From Hofstenia miamia (Eukaryota > Xenacoelomorpha > Acoela), in contig SCFE01000038.1 of NCBI GenBank assembly GCA_004352715.1, positions 1,415,241 to 1,479,240 on the forward strand: a stretch of 64,000 bases of DNA, read 5' to 3'. The notes below the pieces were generated by a model. It made no database searches and had not been told where the DNA came from. It saw nothing but the letters and a program-made list of their open reading frames with translations. Positions 55,050-64,000 of the stretch are shown one piece after another. Position 1 is the stretch's first letter, and each line of letters begins with the position of its first letter. The position numbers were made by a program, and so were the translations under genes.

Positions 55050-56300
55050 TAGTTTTCTGACTCATTGTTGGTCTGTGATACTTCATTCATTTCATTCTCT
55101 GATTCTATTAGATCTTCATCCTCATAATAAGCCTCTTTGTCTCCAATGACATTTATCTGTTTGGTGCAATCAGGTTTTTTGTGACCCTTCTGTCCTCAAC
55201 TGTAGCACTTGATGTCCTTTTCTCTCACTTTTCTTGTCTTCCCATCTTTTCCTTTGATTTTTATGATTTTCTCTGGTTTGCTTTCATTGTATGACTTACT
55301 TGGGGGTCAAGGTTATAAATTACTTCTCCATGTCAGTGTCTCTCTGTGGCAAGCAGCTTTCTTGTAAATTCAAATCATCCTCTCTAGTTTATCATCTATG
55401 TTGCAACTAATTTCAAATTGTGTTCTGATGCTCTCTGGCATCCCTTTGCATATATGTGAGAACAAATCATATTATGAGTATCTGTTTTCTCTTGAACTTA
55501 GCATCACTAATTGCTCAACTTGTTGAATGTAATTCTGTATGTTGTTGTTCTTTTTCATTTTATTAGCATTTAGAATAATTTGATACTGATTTTTAAAGCT
55601 TTCGTTTTCATAGTAATCTATGAAATCACCTATTAGTAGGTCATAGTTTCTTTTCATGTCTGTATCCAGTAACAAATAATGCTAGTAAGTTGTTACTGGA
55701 TACAGACATGACTTCTTTTTATAATTTTTACAAATAATCAAATTATATAACCATGTGTGTACAATTAATTATTATTACAATTGAGTCTTCATTGTTCCCA
55801 TTCATTTTCTCATCTTGACCAAACATGGGATTATGGCATAGCAGGGTATGGTGTCATTGGTTATACTTTGTGGTAAAATCAAACTTTCATACCTTGGTTT
55901 ATTGTGGTTTCTAATTGTATCCTCATCCTGTAATTGGGTGCTCACTGCTCTCATAATTTCATTTACAAGTTTCTACTTATCTCCATCCATTTCTTTGTCC
56001 AGTTCCTTGTATCTTGTTCATCTGTTTGCTGTCATGGGTGATGCTTGCAACTAACTCTCTTTCATTGTCTGAAATTCTATTTCATGGGTCTGTATGTTCC
56101 TTCAATTTTCCTCTTTGTTCAGTTGTATCAGTCTCAATTTGTCTCTTAGTTGAGCAAGCTCTTCTGATTGTATGTTGGTATCTTCTATCAACTGTCTGTT
56201 CTCTCTTTCCAATTGCTGATGTTGATGAGTGTGTAGCTCTGGGGGTTAGTATCCTGGGTTCTGTTTTCTTTGCACTGCCTTTTTTCCCTTAGTCATTCTT
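55050..56300 (-). pseudogene. gypsy G gag
   Basis: Starts near 56295 with TKGKKGSAKKTEPRILTPRA and runs through a coiled coil and a capsid-like region. At 55472-55675 it reads YDLLIGDFIDYYENESFKNQ and NNNIQNYIQQVEQLVMLSSR, almost the same as element A. The zinc knuckle near 55165-55210 reads CYS, stop, GQKGHKKPDC: the second zinc-binding Cys codon has become TGA. Several other stops occur. The acidic tail YYEDEDLIESENEM follows. Confidence 0.82.
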
Positions 56301-56469
56301 TCATCTGGTTTGTAGTGGCGCTCCTTCTTGGTCATGATTCCAGAATCCTGTTAAAGTGCATTATTCTAGGTGTGGGTAAATCTCTTCATTGACTATCAAC
56401 TTCTGATGTTGTTGTCATGGTGCTTATAATTCCACTTTTACTCATAGATAATGTCAGAGTATGTGAGTT

Positions 56470-56704
56470 TTACAACTGAATATTTTCCTGAATATTTCAG
56501 GTAGGGATTTACTACTTTAACACTGCTTTAGCTTTCACTTAGTTCCATTGACTTTAATTAACAAAACATAACTAATCACTATTTAGGTGACAAAGTCATG
56601 CAGCATCTCTTCCAATGATCAATAGTGGGCATCTGCCTGAAGCTGATCTCCACATTCAGTTTCATCTGCTTGCCAATAATCCACTTGGTTGAGTTCCACT
56701 TCTC
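56470..56704 (-). repeat. partial LTR of gypsy G, left arm of an inverted repeat
   Basis: Minus-oriented LTR sequence (ATTTAGGTGACAAAGTCATG, CATCTGCCTGAAGCTGATCT) that is the near-exact reverse complement of 57225-57430. It stops at 56704, where plus-oriented LTR begins. Confidence 0.8.
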
Positions 56705-57518
56705 AACCATGAGTTTTATTGTTTCTTTGCTATTGTTTGAATATTTAATACAATGTCAAGCTAAATGAGTTGTGTTTAGTAATGGTCTGGATCCATCAGG
56801 GGAGTGATTCAAGAGTCTTTTTGCCAGACCATGAAATTGCACTTAAGTTAGGTATAGGGGTTTTATTATCATTTAGTTGACTACCAATCCTTATCTACAT
56901 GCATCAAACATAACAAGCTTGAAATATGGCTGCTAAGTGGAAACCTAGGATTTATATTTATATTATTTCTAGATCCAAATTAATGACAATAATGTGACTG
57001 ATAAAGGGACCAAACATGTATTAATTATTAAATGTAGGTTAGGAAGCTGCTGTATATTAAACTAGTAATTAAAGCCAATATATTTTGGTAATGGCTACAT
57101 GTAATATTAATTGCAAAGCTAGTGACAAGTCAGGTTTCATGAAAATGAAACATTTTTACAAATAGAGTTTATGTTGAGTTGTGTATTGTCTTGAGTATGC
57201 ACTGAGCTAGGATAAGGTACACATAAGTTATATCAATGAGCTGAGAAGTGGAATTCAAACAAGTGGATCATTGGCAAGCAGATGAAACTGAATGTGGAGA
57301 TCAGCTTTGGGCAGATGCCCACTATCAATCATTGGAAGGGATGCTGCATGGCTTTGTCACCTAAATAGTGATTAGTAATGTTTTGTTAATTAAAGTCAAT
57401 GGAACTAAGTGAACACTAAAGCAGTGTTAAGTTAGTAAATCCCTACCTGCAAGTACACAGCCAATGTTATAAAGTAACACAGAAGAAACAGTGACAATGT
57501 CTGGTGGAGGATATTACA
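56705..57518 (+). repeat. 5' LTR of gypsy I, lacking its first third
   Basis: Plus-oriented LTR from about position 330 of the family LTR to GGATATTACA at 57518, immediately followed by a primer site. The part 57225-57430 forms a long inverted repeat with 56500-56704. Confidence 0.82.
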
Positions 57519-57532
57519 TGGCAACCATGACA
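57519..57532 (+). promoter_or_regulatory. primer-binding site of gypsy I
   Basis: TGGCAACCATGACA. Compared with the tRNA-Arg complement TGGCGACCGTGACA it has two mismatches, both CG to CA. It marks the LTR edge. Confidence 0.78.
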
Positions 57533-57900
57533 GCTAAAAATAACAAGCAAATGGAAAAGAATTTCTTTTATCTATGGGAGGCAAACAGTTGCTTCTTAAC
57601 AGAAGACAATGAATCTCTTCTACAGCCCTGGAAACATTCAGTGGAAAAACTTGCATACTCTGACATTATTTATGAGTAAAAGTGGAATTATAAGTACCAT
57701 GACAACAACATCAAATTTGATAGCCAACAAAGAGATTTACCCAAACTGTAGCATAATCCAATATGCTACAACACCTAAAATAATGCACTTTAACAGGATT
57801 CTGGAATCATGACCATGAAGGGCACCACTACAAACTAGATGAAAGAATGACTAAAGGAAAAAAAGGCAATGCAAAGAAAACAGTACCCAGGGTTTTGACC
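57533..57900 (+). pseudogene. gypsy I leader and gag start
   Basis: The leader is the reverse complement of 56300-56465 over 57650-57840. Gag starts at 57847 with MTKGKKGNAKKTVPRVLTL and stops at once (TGA). Sequence beyond about 57900 no longer matches the family. Together with 52485-56704 it forms a head-to-head pair of elements. Confidence 0.75.
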
Positions 57901-58540
57901 CTGTAACATCACATACTTTCAGCCTAAACAGAGTGTAATAGTTAATAACCTCAGAACTGCTGGGAAAGTCATAATATTGATAATGGTAACACAAAATGGA
58001 TTGAGAGTGATTATGGAATCCCTCACCCTTGCAACTATGGAAAGGATAAATGTCACAGCAGTTATACATATTTTGTGAAGCTTAAGGGTTGACAAGATTC
58101 TACATTAAATAACTTTTAGCTATGGGCTTAACATACACTCACAGACAAAACCTTGGGCATATTTTTGCAGGTACAGACTATGGGCCAGGCATGAGCACAG
58201 GCCCTACAATTGGTAATGAATGCTAAAACTTTATATTCTTTCCAAGAAAAATGTTTCATTTTTCTCTTAGAATCTGTGTGAGTATCACAGTACTTTACAA
58301 ACCTTTACTTTTCTTTTGGAAGAAACTTAAGTAAGAAAATGTAAAAAATCTCAAACTTCAACTTCACTTCTACCAACTCAACCTGCACAGAGCTTAGGAA
58401 AGTTTAAGAAAAATGCTTCTCTCTCTTTTTATCTGCAGTGGCTTACTGCATTCTTTTATTAAAGGCCACACAAAAATATTTAGTCAAATGAATAAATGAA
58501 ATTTAAGCAACACAATTTTAGCATGTATTCTACTTTGCTT
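57901..58540. other. AT-rich DNA without recognised genes
   Basis: Nothing identifiable. A minus-strand frame at 57851-58069 overlaps the gag start of gypsy I and is not called. Confidence 0.4.
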
Positions 58541-58544
58541 ACCT

Positions 58545-58860
58545 TACATTTTTTATGGCTACTTCCTATACTTTAAATCTCTTTGCAACTGACAATCTCC
58601 TTCTTTCATTTCTCTTGACATTCATTTCTTACTTAGTTACTGCTTCTGTTTCCATTCCTAATAGTTTTTTTGCTTCTCTCACTACTTCCATCATATCATT
58701 TCCTCTTTGCTTAGCCTTTTCAGCTCTCTTTCTCCACTTACACTCATTCTGCTGGAAATTTCTCTCCTACCTTGTAAGTTTCTATTCAGCAACCCTAATC
58801 CTATTGATACTTTTTTCCATTCCTTCAACATATTTTTCCTAAAATCCATTTCATCTGGAC
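58545..58860 (-). pseudogene. unclassified Lys/Glu/Arg-rich fragment
   Basis: On the minus strand, pieces such as FRKNMLKEWKKVSIGLGLLN, NECKWRKRAEKAKQRGNDMM and EVVREAKKLLGMETEAVTK lie in two frames, with a helical, coiled-coil look. The opposite strand is open with a very hydrophobic translation, which is the usual shadow of a charged helix. It may be part of a transposon or a decayed host exon. No family recognised. Confidence 0.35.
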
Positions 58861-59359
58861 TGCTTCTTCTTGAAATACACTAATGCTGTTGTCTTCTGCC
58901 CATATGTCCAAAGTTCAATGATTTTTTGGAGATCCTATGCCATCACTTCTTGAGTACACAATCCTGATTGTGGAGTCCACTTTTTTGTGGAGATTGCTAG
59001 CAGCCTCTGACCATATAAAGCCTGCTGGGGACTTAATATCTTGCCCCTATCATGACAACATTATTTGTTGCTGTATATAATTTTGTACTCACATGGTTAG
59101 GGTTGACTACCTTCCTGGTTCTTGAGTTTTAAGATTGTATTGCCCTTTTACTATGAAGTTTTCAACATGGAGTTTAGAATTCTTCATATCTTGTATTATT
59201 ATGATTATTATTAATAGCAATATTTTGCAGATATATTTTCTTTGCACATTAGCATTATTTAACATTAACAAAAATAAATGTGTTCCTAAACTGTACAAAT
59301 GAAATAAATAATAAATTTACAACAAAATAAAAAAATACAAATAAAATATGAATTTTTAA
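58861..59359. other. AT-rich DNA without recognised genes
   Basis: No coding motif or repeat boundary seen. Confidence 0.4.
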
Positions 59360-59560
59360 TATGGAACTTTTATTTGCAATATCAAAAACATCAGAGGTAA
59401 TATCAATGTTGGTCAATTACAATATAGAAGTGAGATATGCAATATAGAAAATACCCTTTGTTAAGTAGAAATCCAATATTTGTAATATAGATGCCATTTG
59501 AAAAAGATAAATTATGAAAATAATTGCATAAATTTTAAAAATTGAAAGGTTTAAATATAG
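59360..59560. repeat. left arm of an inverted repeat pair
   Basis: Aligns with the reverse complement of 61745-61945, with blocks such as ATAGAAAATACC, GTAGAAATCC and CATTTGAAAAAG. About 80 percent similar by eye. The pair encloses 2.2 kb that includes solo LTR H. Confidence 0.65.
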
Positions 59561-60415
59561 GTTGTGTTGAATTTAGGATTGTAATTCAGAGGGTACTGGT
59601 TCCATCTAAGGTGGTGCAGATCAGCACTGAAACAATGTCTCAGTTTTGCAAGCACAATAATGTGATTCTTATGCATGTCACATCACTGACTTTCTAAACT
59701 ATTGTTTTGGCATGATACTTTTATATATGCACTCAAAAGTTTGTTACAATTCTTAACATTTTTAACATAGGTGCATTTCTTCTCTATCACACATAATGAT
59801 CAAAGCATCTATAGTATGTATTATAAACAACTAAAAAAATATATGAATCACATCAATGCAGTTCAATAATTTTCCATACTATTTACATGAGACAAATTAA
59901 TTACCCACATTTTCATTGCTATGACCATTCCCACAGATGAAATCAGATATGGCCATTCATAAAAATATTGAACAAATTCTGGTCTGAAACCTGTAAAGTA
60001 AAAATTAAATCATTGCTACTTCAGCCCATTATGTACCCCTTTTTTGGATCCTTTTCCAAAATATGTATATAATTTTTCGATTTGCTAGAAAAATAGTGGA
60101 TATTTTAAGAAACTAATGATTAGTTGAACAGCTTGTTCTTGCTGTAGAGCCTATTTTCAAAAAGACAGCTTCTAGAGAAATTTACTTTTGTTCACAAAAT
60201 ATCCTTGGAAATACCTCACTGTGTAAAGGATTGGCAAATTGCAGTAATCCAGAAATTGGTTATTAGTAACTTACTAGTAACTCACCAGTAACCTACTAGA
60301 AACCATAGCATCCTGGTAAAATACTTTGATGTTCTACATATCCCATGATTTTATTGAAATTTGTCTTTCAAGTATGTACCCAGTTAGTAGCTCACTGTGT
60401 GTATGACTGCAATAA
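59561..60415. other. spacer inside the inverted repeat pair
   Basis: No coding motif. Repeated TAGTAAC/GTTACTAGT words occur at 60255-60305. Confidence 0.35.
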
Positions 60416-61567
60416 TGTAGCATAATCCAAAGCATAATGCTGCTAAGAAGAAGATCAGATGATTAGTCAAGATTAAGATTGAATTATGATTATTGATTAA
60501 AAAACAATTTATGTTTAATTATCACATTATCTTTGTAAATGCAACTAAGTATTAATATAGCAAATTAGTACTTGTCATCAATCAATTTGACCAAACAAAG
60601 GGGGCGAATTCGCTTCCATTATTTTATGCTATTTTTGGCAGACGATCTAAATTTGAATTTCGAATGACAATTACTTTTTGAAGTTAACTATAAATACCCT
60701 AGAAATCAATTTGGAAATTGTTGAAATAAATTCTTCGAAAATCTTATCTTTAAATTTTATATCAGTTTGCTTATTTATAAATAATGTCAAGCTAAACAGT
60801 AAATGCAGTAGTAGTGGTTTGGGCACATATCAGGAGCAACTCGAGGGTCCTTGATCCAAACCATGAACCTGCATTTAAGTTAGGTATATGATTAGGAGTT
60901 TTTCTCCATTTGGCTGTCTATCAATTCTTTCGTTTACATGTATCTAAAAGTTGATATCAGTACAAGGGCTGGATAGCCTACTGTATGTTATACATATTTT
61001 ATGCTATAGACTTTGTGACCTATAATAGACCAATAAAGAGACCGAGCATGTATTGTTACTTAAATGTAAGGTAGGAAGCTGCAAGTTACTATGTAATTTA
61101 TTTTTATTAAAATAACTAGAGCCAATAGTTTTTTGGTAATGGCTAAAGTAATACTTGTTAAACAGCTAGTGACATTGCAAGGTTGCGAATTAACATAAGT
61201 ACACATTACAAATTGAGTTTAAGTCAGTTACAAACAGCATCGAGAGCCGCACTGAGTTAGGATAGGGAACATATAAAAAACATCGTTGAACGGCTGAGAC
61301 TTGGAACTACTCAATCAACGATGGAGGCACATGTGGTTTGATTCAGAGATTGGAGTCAGCCAGAGGCCATAACCAGATCATGGAGCAGAACTGCGATGGC
61401 GGTGTACCTAAACAGTATCGAGTTACTCTACGTAAGCAAAGGTTAATGAAATGTATACTACATTGGAGTAAAGAGTTAACATAAGTACATCCCACCCGCA
61501 TATAACGAGGAACAATGATTTAAAAGAATGATTTAATCTCAGTTAACGCTTAGTAGCGGATGCTACA
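60416..61567 (+). mobile_element. solo LTR H of the gypsy family
   Basis: 1152 bases from TGTAGCATAATCC to GCGGATGCTACA in plus orientation, flanked by ATAA on both sides (60412-60415 and 61568-61571). No internal sequence. It keeps CpGs that LTRs D and F have lost (GGCGAATTCGCTTCC against GGTGATAATGCTTCC), so it appears the youngest plus-oriented copy. Confidence 0.92.
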
Positions 61568-61744
61568 ATAACACAAACAAAAGTGAAGACTCATTATAAT
61601 GTTGTTTGATTGGCTGATACTAGGTAGTGGCACAGAAAGGCGACCCCATCAGTCACTTGAAAAGTGGCGTTATGCTAATTCCCAATAACTGTCATGGTAA
61701 TCTCAAATAAGTTACTAGTCAACTAAATAGTAACCTGCCAACCG

Positions 61745-61945
61745 CAGTTGCGTTTGATATTGAATACTTTAAAAAATTTGAAAATGTTCATAATTTGCCT
61801 TTTTCAAATGACATCTATTTTACAAATTTCGGATTTCTACATTAAAAATGGTATTTTCTATGTTAAATTTCTCACTTCGATATTATAATTGACCAATGTC
61901 AATATTACATCTGATGCTTTCAATATCACAAATAGGAGTACCATG
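61745..61945. repeat. right arm of an inverted repeat pair
   Basis: Mirror of 59360-59560; see that entry. The region just inside this arm contains ACTAGT/GTTACT words also present at 60255-60305. Confidence 0.65.
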
Positions 61946-62590
61946 CTACAAATTCAGTAATATACATATTGCAATTGGCGCTTTCTGTATTAAATTTGGG
62001 AAGGGTGTAGAATGGCGGCAAAATATACCTATAGTATATACTAATGAATGTCGATCATTTGTAAAAATGATTCTATGAAAAAAGTTCGAGTTTATAAACG
62101 CAGAATGTTATAGTAGTATTTTGGTATATAGATTTATTGTATTGTTGGAATTTTGTCAACATTTGCCTTAAATATGTTACATTGCGGAATTAAGAAAATG
62201 GCGGACACAATTTTCTGTTGTTTGAGGAAAATATTAAAAAATCAGGACAGTAAATGCTTAAATAGTACTTGCCATGGAATTTTCTACATGATAACAATAT
62301 CTGAGAATTAGAATTAGATTTTTGAAGTTGCAATTTTTTTAAAAATTTTGTTAAGTGTAAAATTGCTGTTATTACTATTACTACACCTTGTATTAAACTG
62401 AATTGCGTCTTAAAACAGCTGTGTTTTCCTCAAGAACAAGTCCTCTATTTCGTTGCAATGATTTTTCCCTTCTCTAAAATTGTATACCTGTGTCGAGAAT
62501 ACATTAATTTTATTATTTAAGTTCAAACTTTCTTATGAGAACACCATCCTTCTTTTTGCAAGTTTTAAGTTATAGTTGATATATATATAC
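61946..62590. other. AT-rich DNA without recognised genes
   Basis: No coding motif. A short (AT)n lies at about 62578-62590. Confidence 0.4.
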
Positions 62591-62591
62591 A

Positions 62592-63230
62592 AGGTTGTCA
62601 AAAGTAACTTGACTTTTAAACTAACTAAAAAAATTAATCCACTCACAGAAAAGATTATGAAATAACCATCTTGTTATTTTTCCAGTACTTTTAAACTTTA
62701 GACATGGATTTAGACACTAGACTGGAAATATTGAAACTATACTACAAATATGACTTGCACAATGGATTTTAGCTAATGCTAATTTGCTCAATAATGTGCT
62801 TTGGTCAGATGAAGCCTATTTTTCTATGGATGGAATGGTCATAATTGTACCATATGGGCGTCTGAGAAACTTCGTCAAGTAATAACAGAAGGCTTGCACC
62901 CTGAAAAATTTTGTGTGGATGGCATTCAGTGCAAATTATGTGCTAAAGCCATTTTTCTTTCCGGGTACAGTAAATCAGGATAATTACACCAGTATGCTTC
63001 GTGTTTCCACAACTAAGCCAGAAACGAAAAATGTAGTCTGTTATTTTTCAGCATGACGGTGTGCCACCACACTACTCCAAATAAACCAGGGATTTCACTA
63101 ACACTCAGTTGCCAGCTGAGCGTGTTATTGGCAGAGGTTTTGGTCAAGCCTGGCCTCCTAGATCATCTGACCTGAGTCCACTTGACTTATATTTGTGGTC
63201 TACTCTAAAGTCACGGGTATATATGACATA
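62592..63230 (+). pseudogene. mariner-type transposase relic
   Basis: The left end is probably CAAGGTTGTCAAAAGTAACT at 62591, after TATATATA. At 62704 a frame starts MDLDTRLEILKLYYKYDLH and then jumps to the catalytic core, so most of the DNA-binding part is deleted. Core pieces in two frames read LLNNVLWSDEAYFSMDGM, then HPEKFCVWMAFSAN, FQHDGVPPHYS, LPAERVIGRGFG, and WPPRSSDLSPLDLYLWSTLK. The metal-binding acidic residues SDE, HDG and SDLSPLD are still readable, but stops and frame shifts make it dead. It belongs to a different mariner group from 13429-14627. Confidence 0.82.
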
Positions 63231-64000
63231 TGTATATATTGATATATTTGCATATGTATTCCTACCCGCAAATTTATTATTTTGAAGATTTTACAACCAT
63301 TAAAATTTTTTTTTGGGGGAATGGTATAGTTCTACATCCTTTGAAGTGCTAAACAAAACTGAAAAGTTGATATTAACTAAACCCAACTACTGAATTTGAG
63401 GTTTACTATTTTATATATCTACTGTTCACTATCATGTTTGTCTAATTTCATTTCAACTTAGCAACCTGAATCAGCATAATGATTCCTTTAAAAAATCTTC
63501 AAGCGGCTCCACCCCGCTTTTTGGTCACTCACTTGATCATTGCTAATTGGCATAATAAGTGTAGGTATGTGAAGAAATGCGACACTTTGTGTTGTATGCC
63601 TTAAGTGATATCGCGTAATTTTTTATAAGTTATTTGAAATAGCATTTTCTAAAAGGCTTGTATCGAGATTCAGTGTGTGCACAACTTTTTGTGTAATTAT
63701 GAAGTTCACAACAAAGTATTTGCATATACAGTTTCAATTTGCAAAATTGCAATAATAACGTAACAATTAAATCATCTGCTAATTAATTACAAAATTTTTT
63801 TATCCCAGTCGTATTATTGAGAAGTATAGCACATTAGAGAAATCGAGCAATAAATTAAAAGTTAACAACTAAGTTTTAATCGCGTAGAGAATATTGTTGT
63901 ATCCACATCATTGTATAAAGATGTGGTGCGCACAAGGTGACAAGTGCGTGCACTACTTTAGTGCGATTCTAATTTATGCAATTTTTATACACTTTTTCCT
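63231..64000. other. AT-rich DNA without recognised genes
   Basis: No coding motif is seen up to the window end. The right end of the preceding mariner relic was not located. Confidence 0.4.

Larger units (their letters stand above)
52485..56704 (-). mobile_element. gypsy element G, minus strand, near-complete interior
   Basis: Reading leftward: partial 5' LTR (about 56470-56704), leader, gag, protease, RT, RNase H, connection, and the start of integrase. It is cut at 52485 in the integrase zinc-binding domain, where LTR F begins. Its primer site and the adjoining LTR edge are deleted. The LTR part is joined tail-to-tail with a plus-strand LTR at 56705. Confidence 0.85.

Noticed and set aside
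1-64000. tRNA, rRNA, CRISPR arrays, bacterial operons
   Set aside because: None seen by eye; the only tRNA-like sequence is the complement used as retrotransposon primer sites.

Overview
This window looks like AT-rich repetitive DNA from an animal, most likely an invertebrate. The evidence is a dense mix of animal-type transposable elements: Ty3/gypsy LTR elements with a tRNA-Arg primer site, hAT, Tc1/mariner, piggyBac, a Transposase_21 (En/Spm-type) relative and CR1/jockey-like LINEs. There are also intron-like splice sites, a TATA box, no bacterial gene organisation, and contig joins marked by N runs. The species cannot be named from the sequence. No rRNA, tRNA or CRISPR array is visible. 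Nearly every recognisable coding region is a decayed transposon.

Layout. 1-5370: 5' part of a minus-strand gypsy element (RNase H, RT, protease, gag, primer-binding site, 5' LTR), with an LTR scrap nested in pol. 5371-9000: unclassified Lys/Glu-rich frames on both strands. 9634-12014: a complete but dead hAT element with 8-bp target duplications. 13429-14627: a dead Tc1-like element. 14.6-18.3 kb: no recognisable gene. 18.4-19.2 kb: first copy of a small secreted six-cysteine protein gene, the best candidate for a real gene here. 20.9-23.9 kb: terminal-inverted-repeat signals and a MITE. 24.2-26.2 kb: a broken Transposase_21-like gene. 26.9-37.8 kb: a large inverted duplication whose arms each carry another copy of the secreted-protein gene and the same LINE; the centre holds a partial gypsy element and a different LINE. 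40.3-43.3 kb: a MITE, a PHD-finger fragment, tandem repeats and a solo LTR. 44.3-46.3 kb: an unknown ORF and a dead piggyBac. 48.1-57.9 kb: nested, inverted and head-to-head gypsy elements. 60.4-61.6 kb: a solo LTR inside a pair of long inverted repeats. 62.6-63.2 kb: a second mariner-type relic.

The most interesting content is the three-copy secreted protein family. Six cysteines with fixed spacing, a signal peptide, N-glycosylation sites and a short upstream ORF are kept in all three copies, while other residues, the promoter and the C-terminal tail diverge, and one copy has gained a long serine tract. The family spread with its flanks, partly by an inverted segmental duplication.

The gypsy elements allow relative dating. 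Several differences between copies fall at CpG sites and have become TpG or CpA, which suggests germline CpG methylation. Solo LTRs at 41.8, 50.5 and 60.4 kb still have matching 4-bp target duplications. Several contig joins are followed by exact repeats of the sequence just before them; these are probably assembly errors rather than biology.
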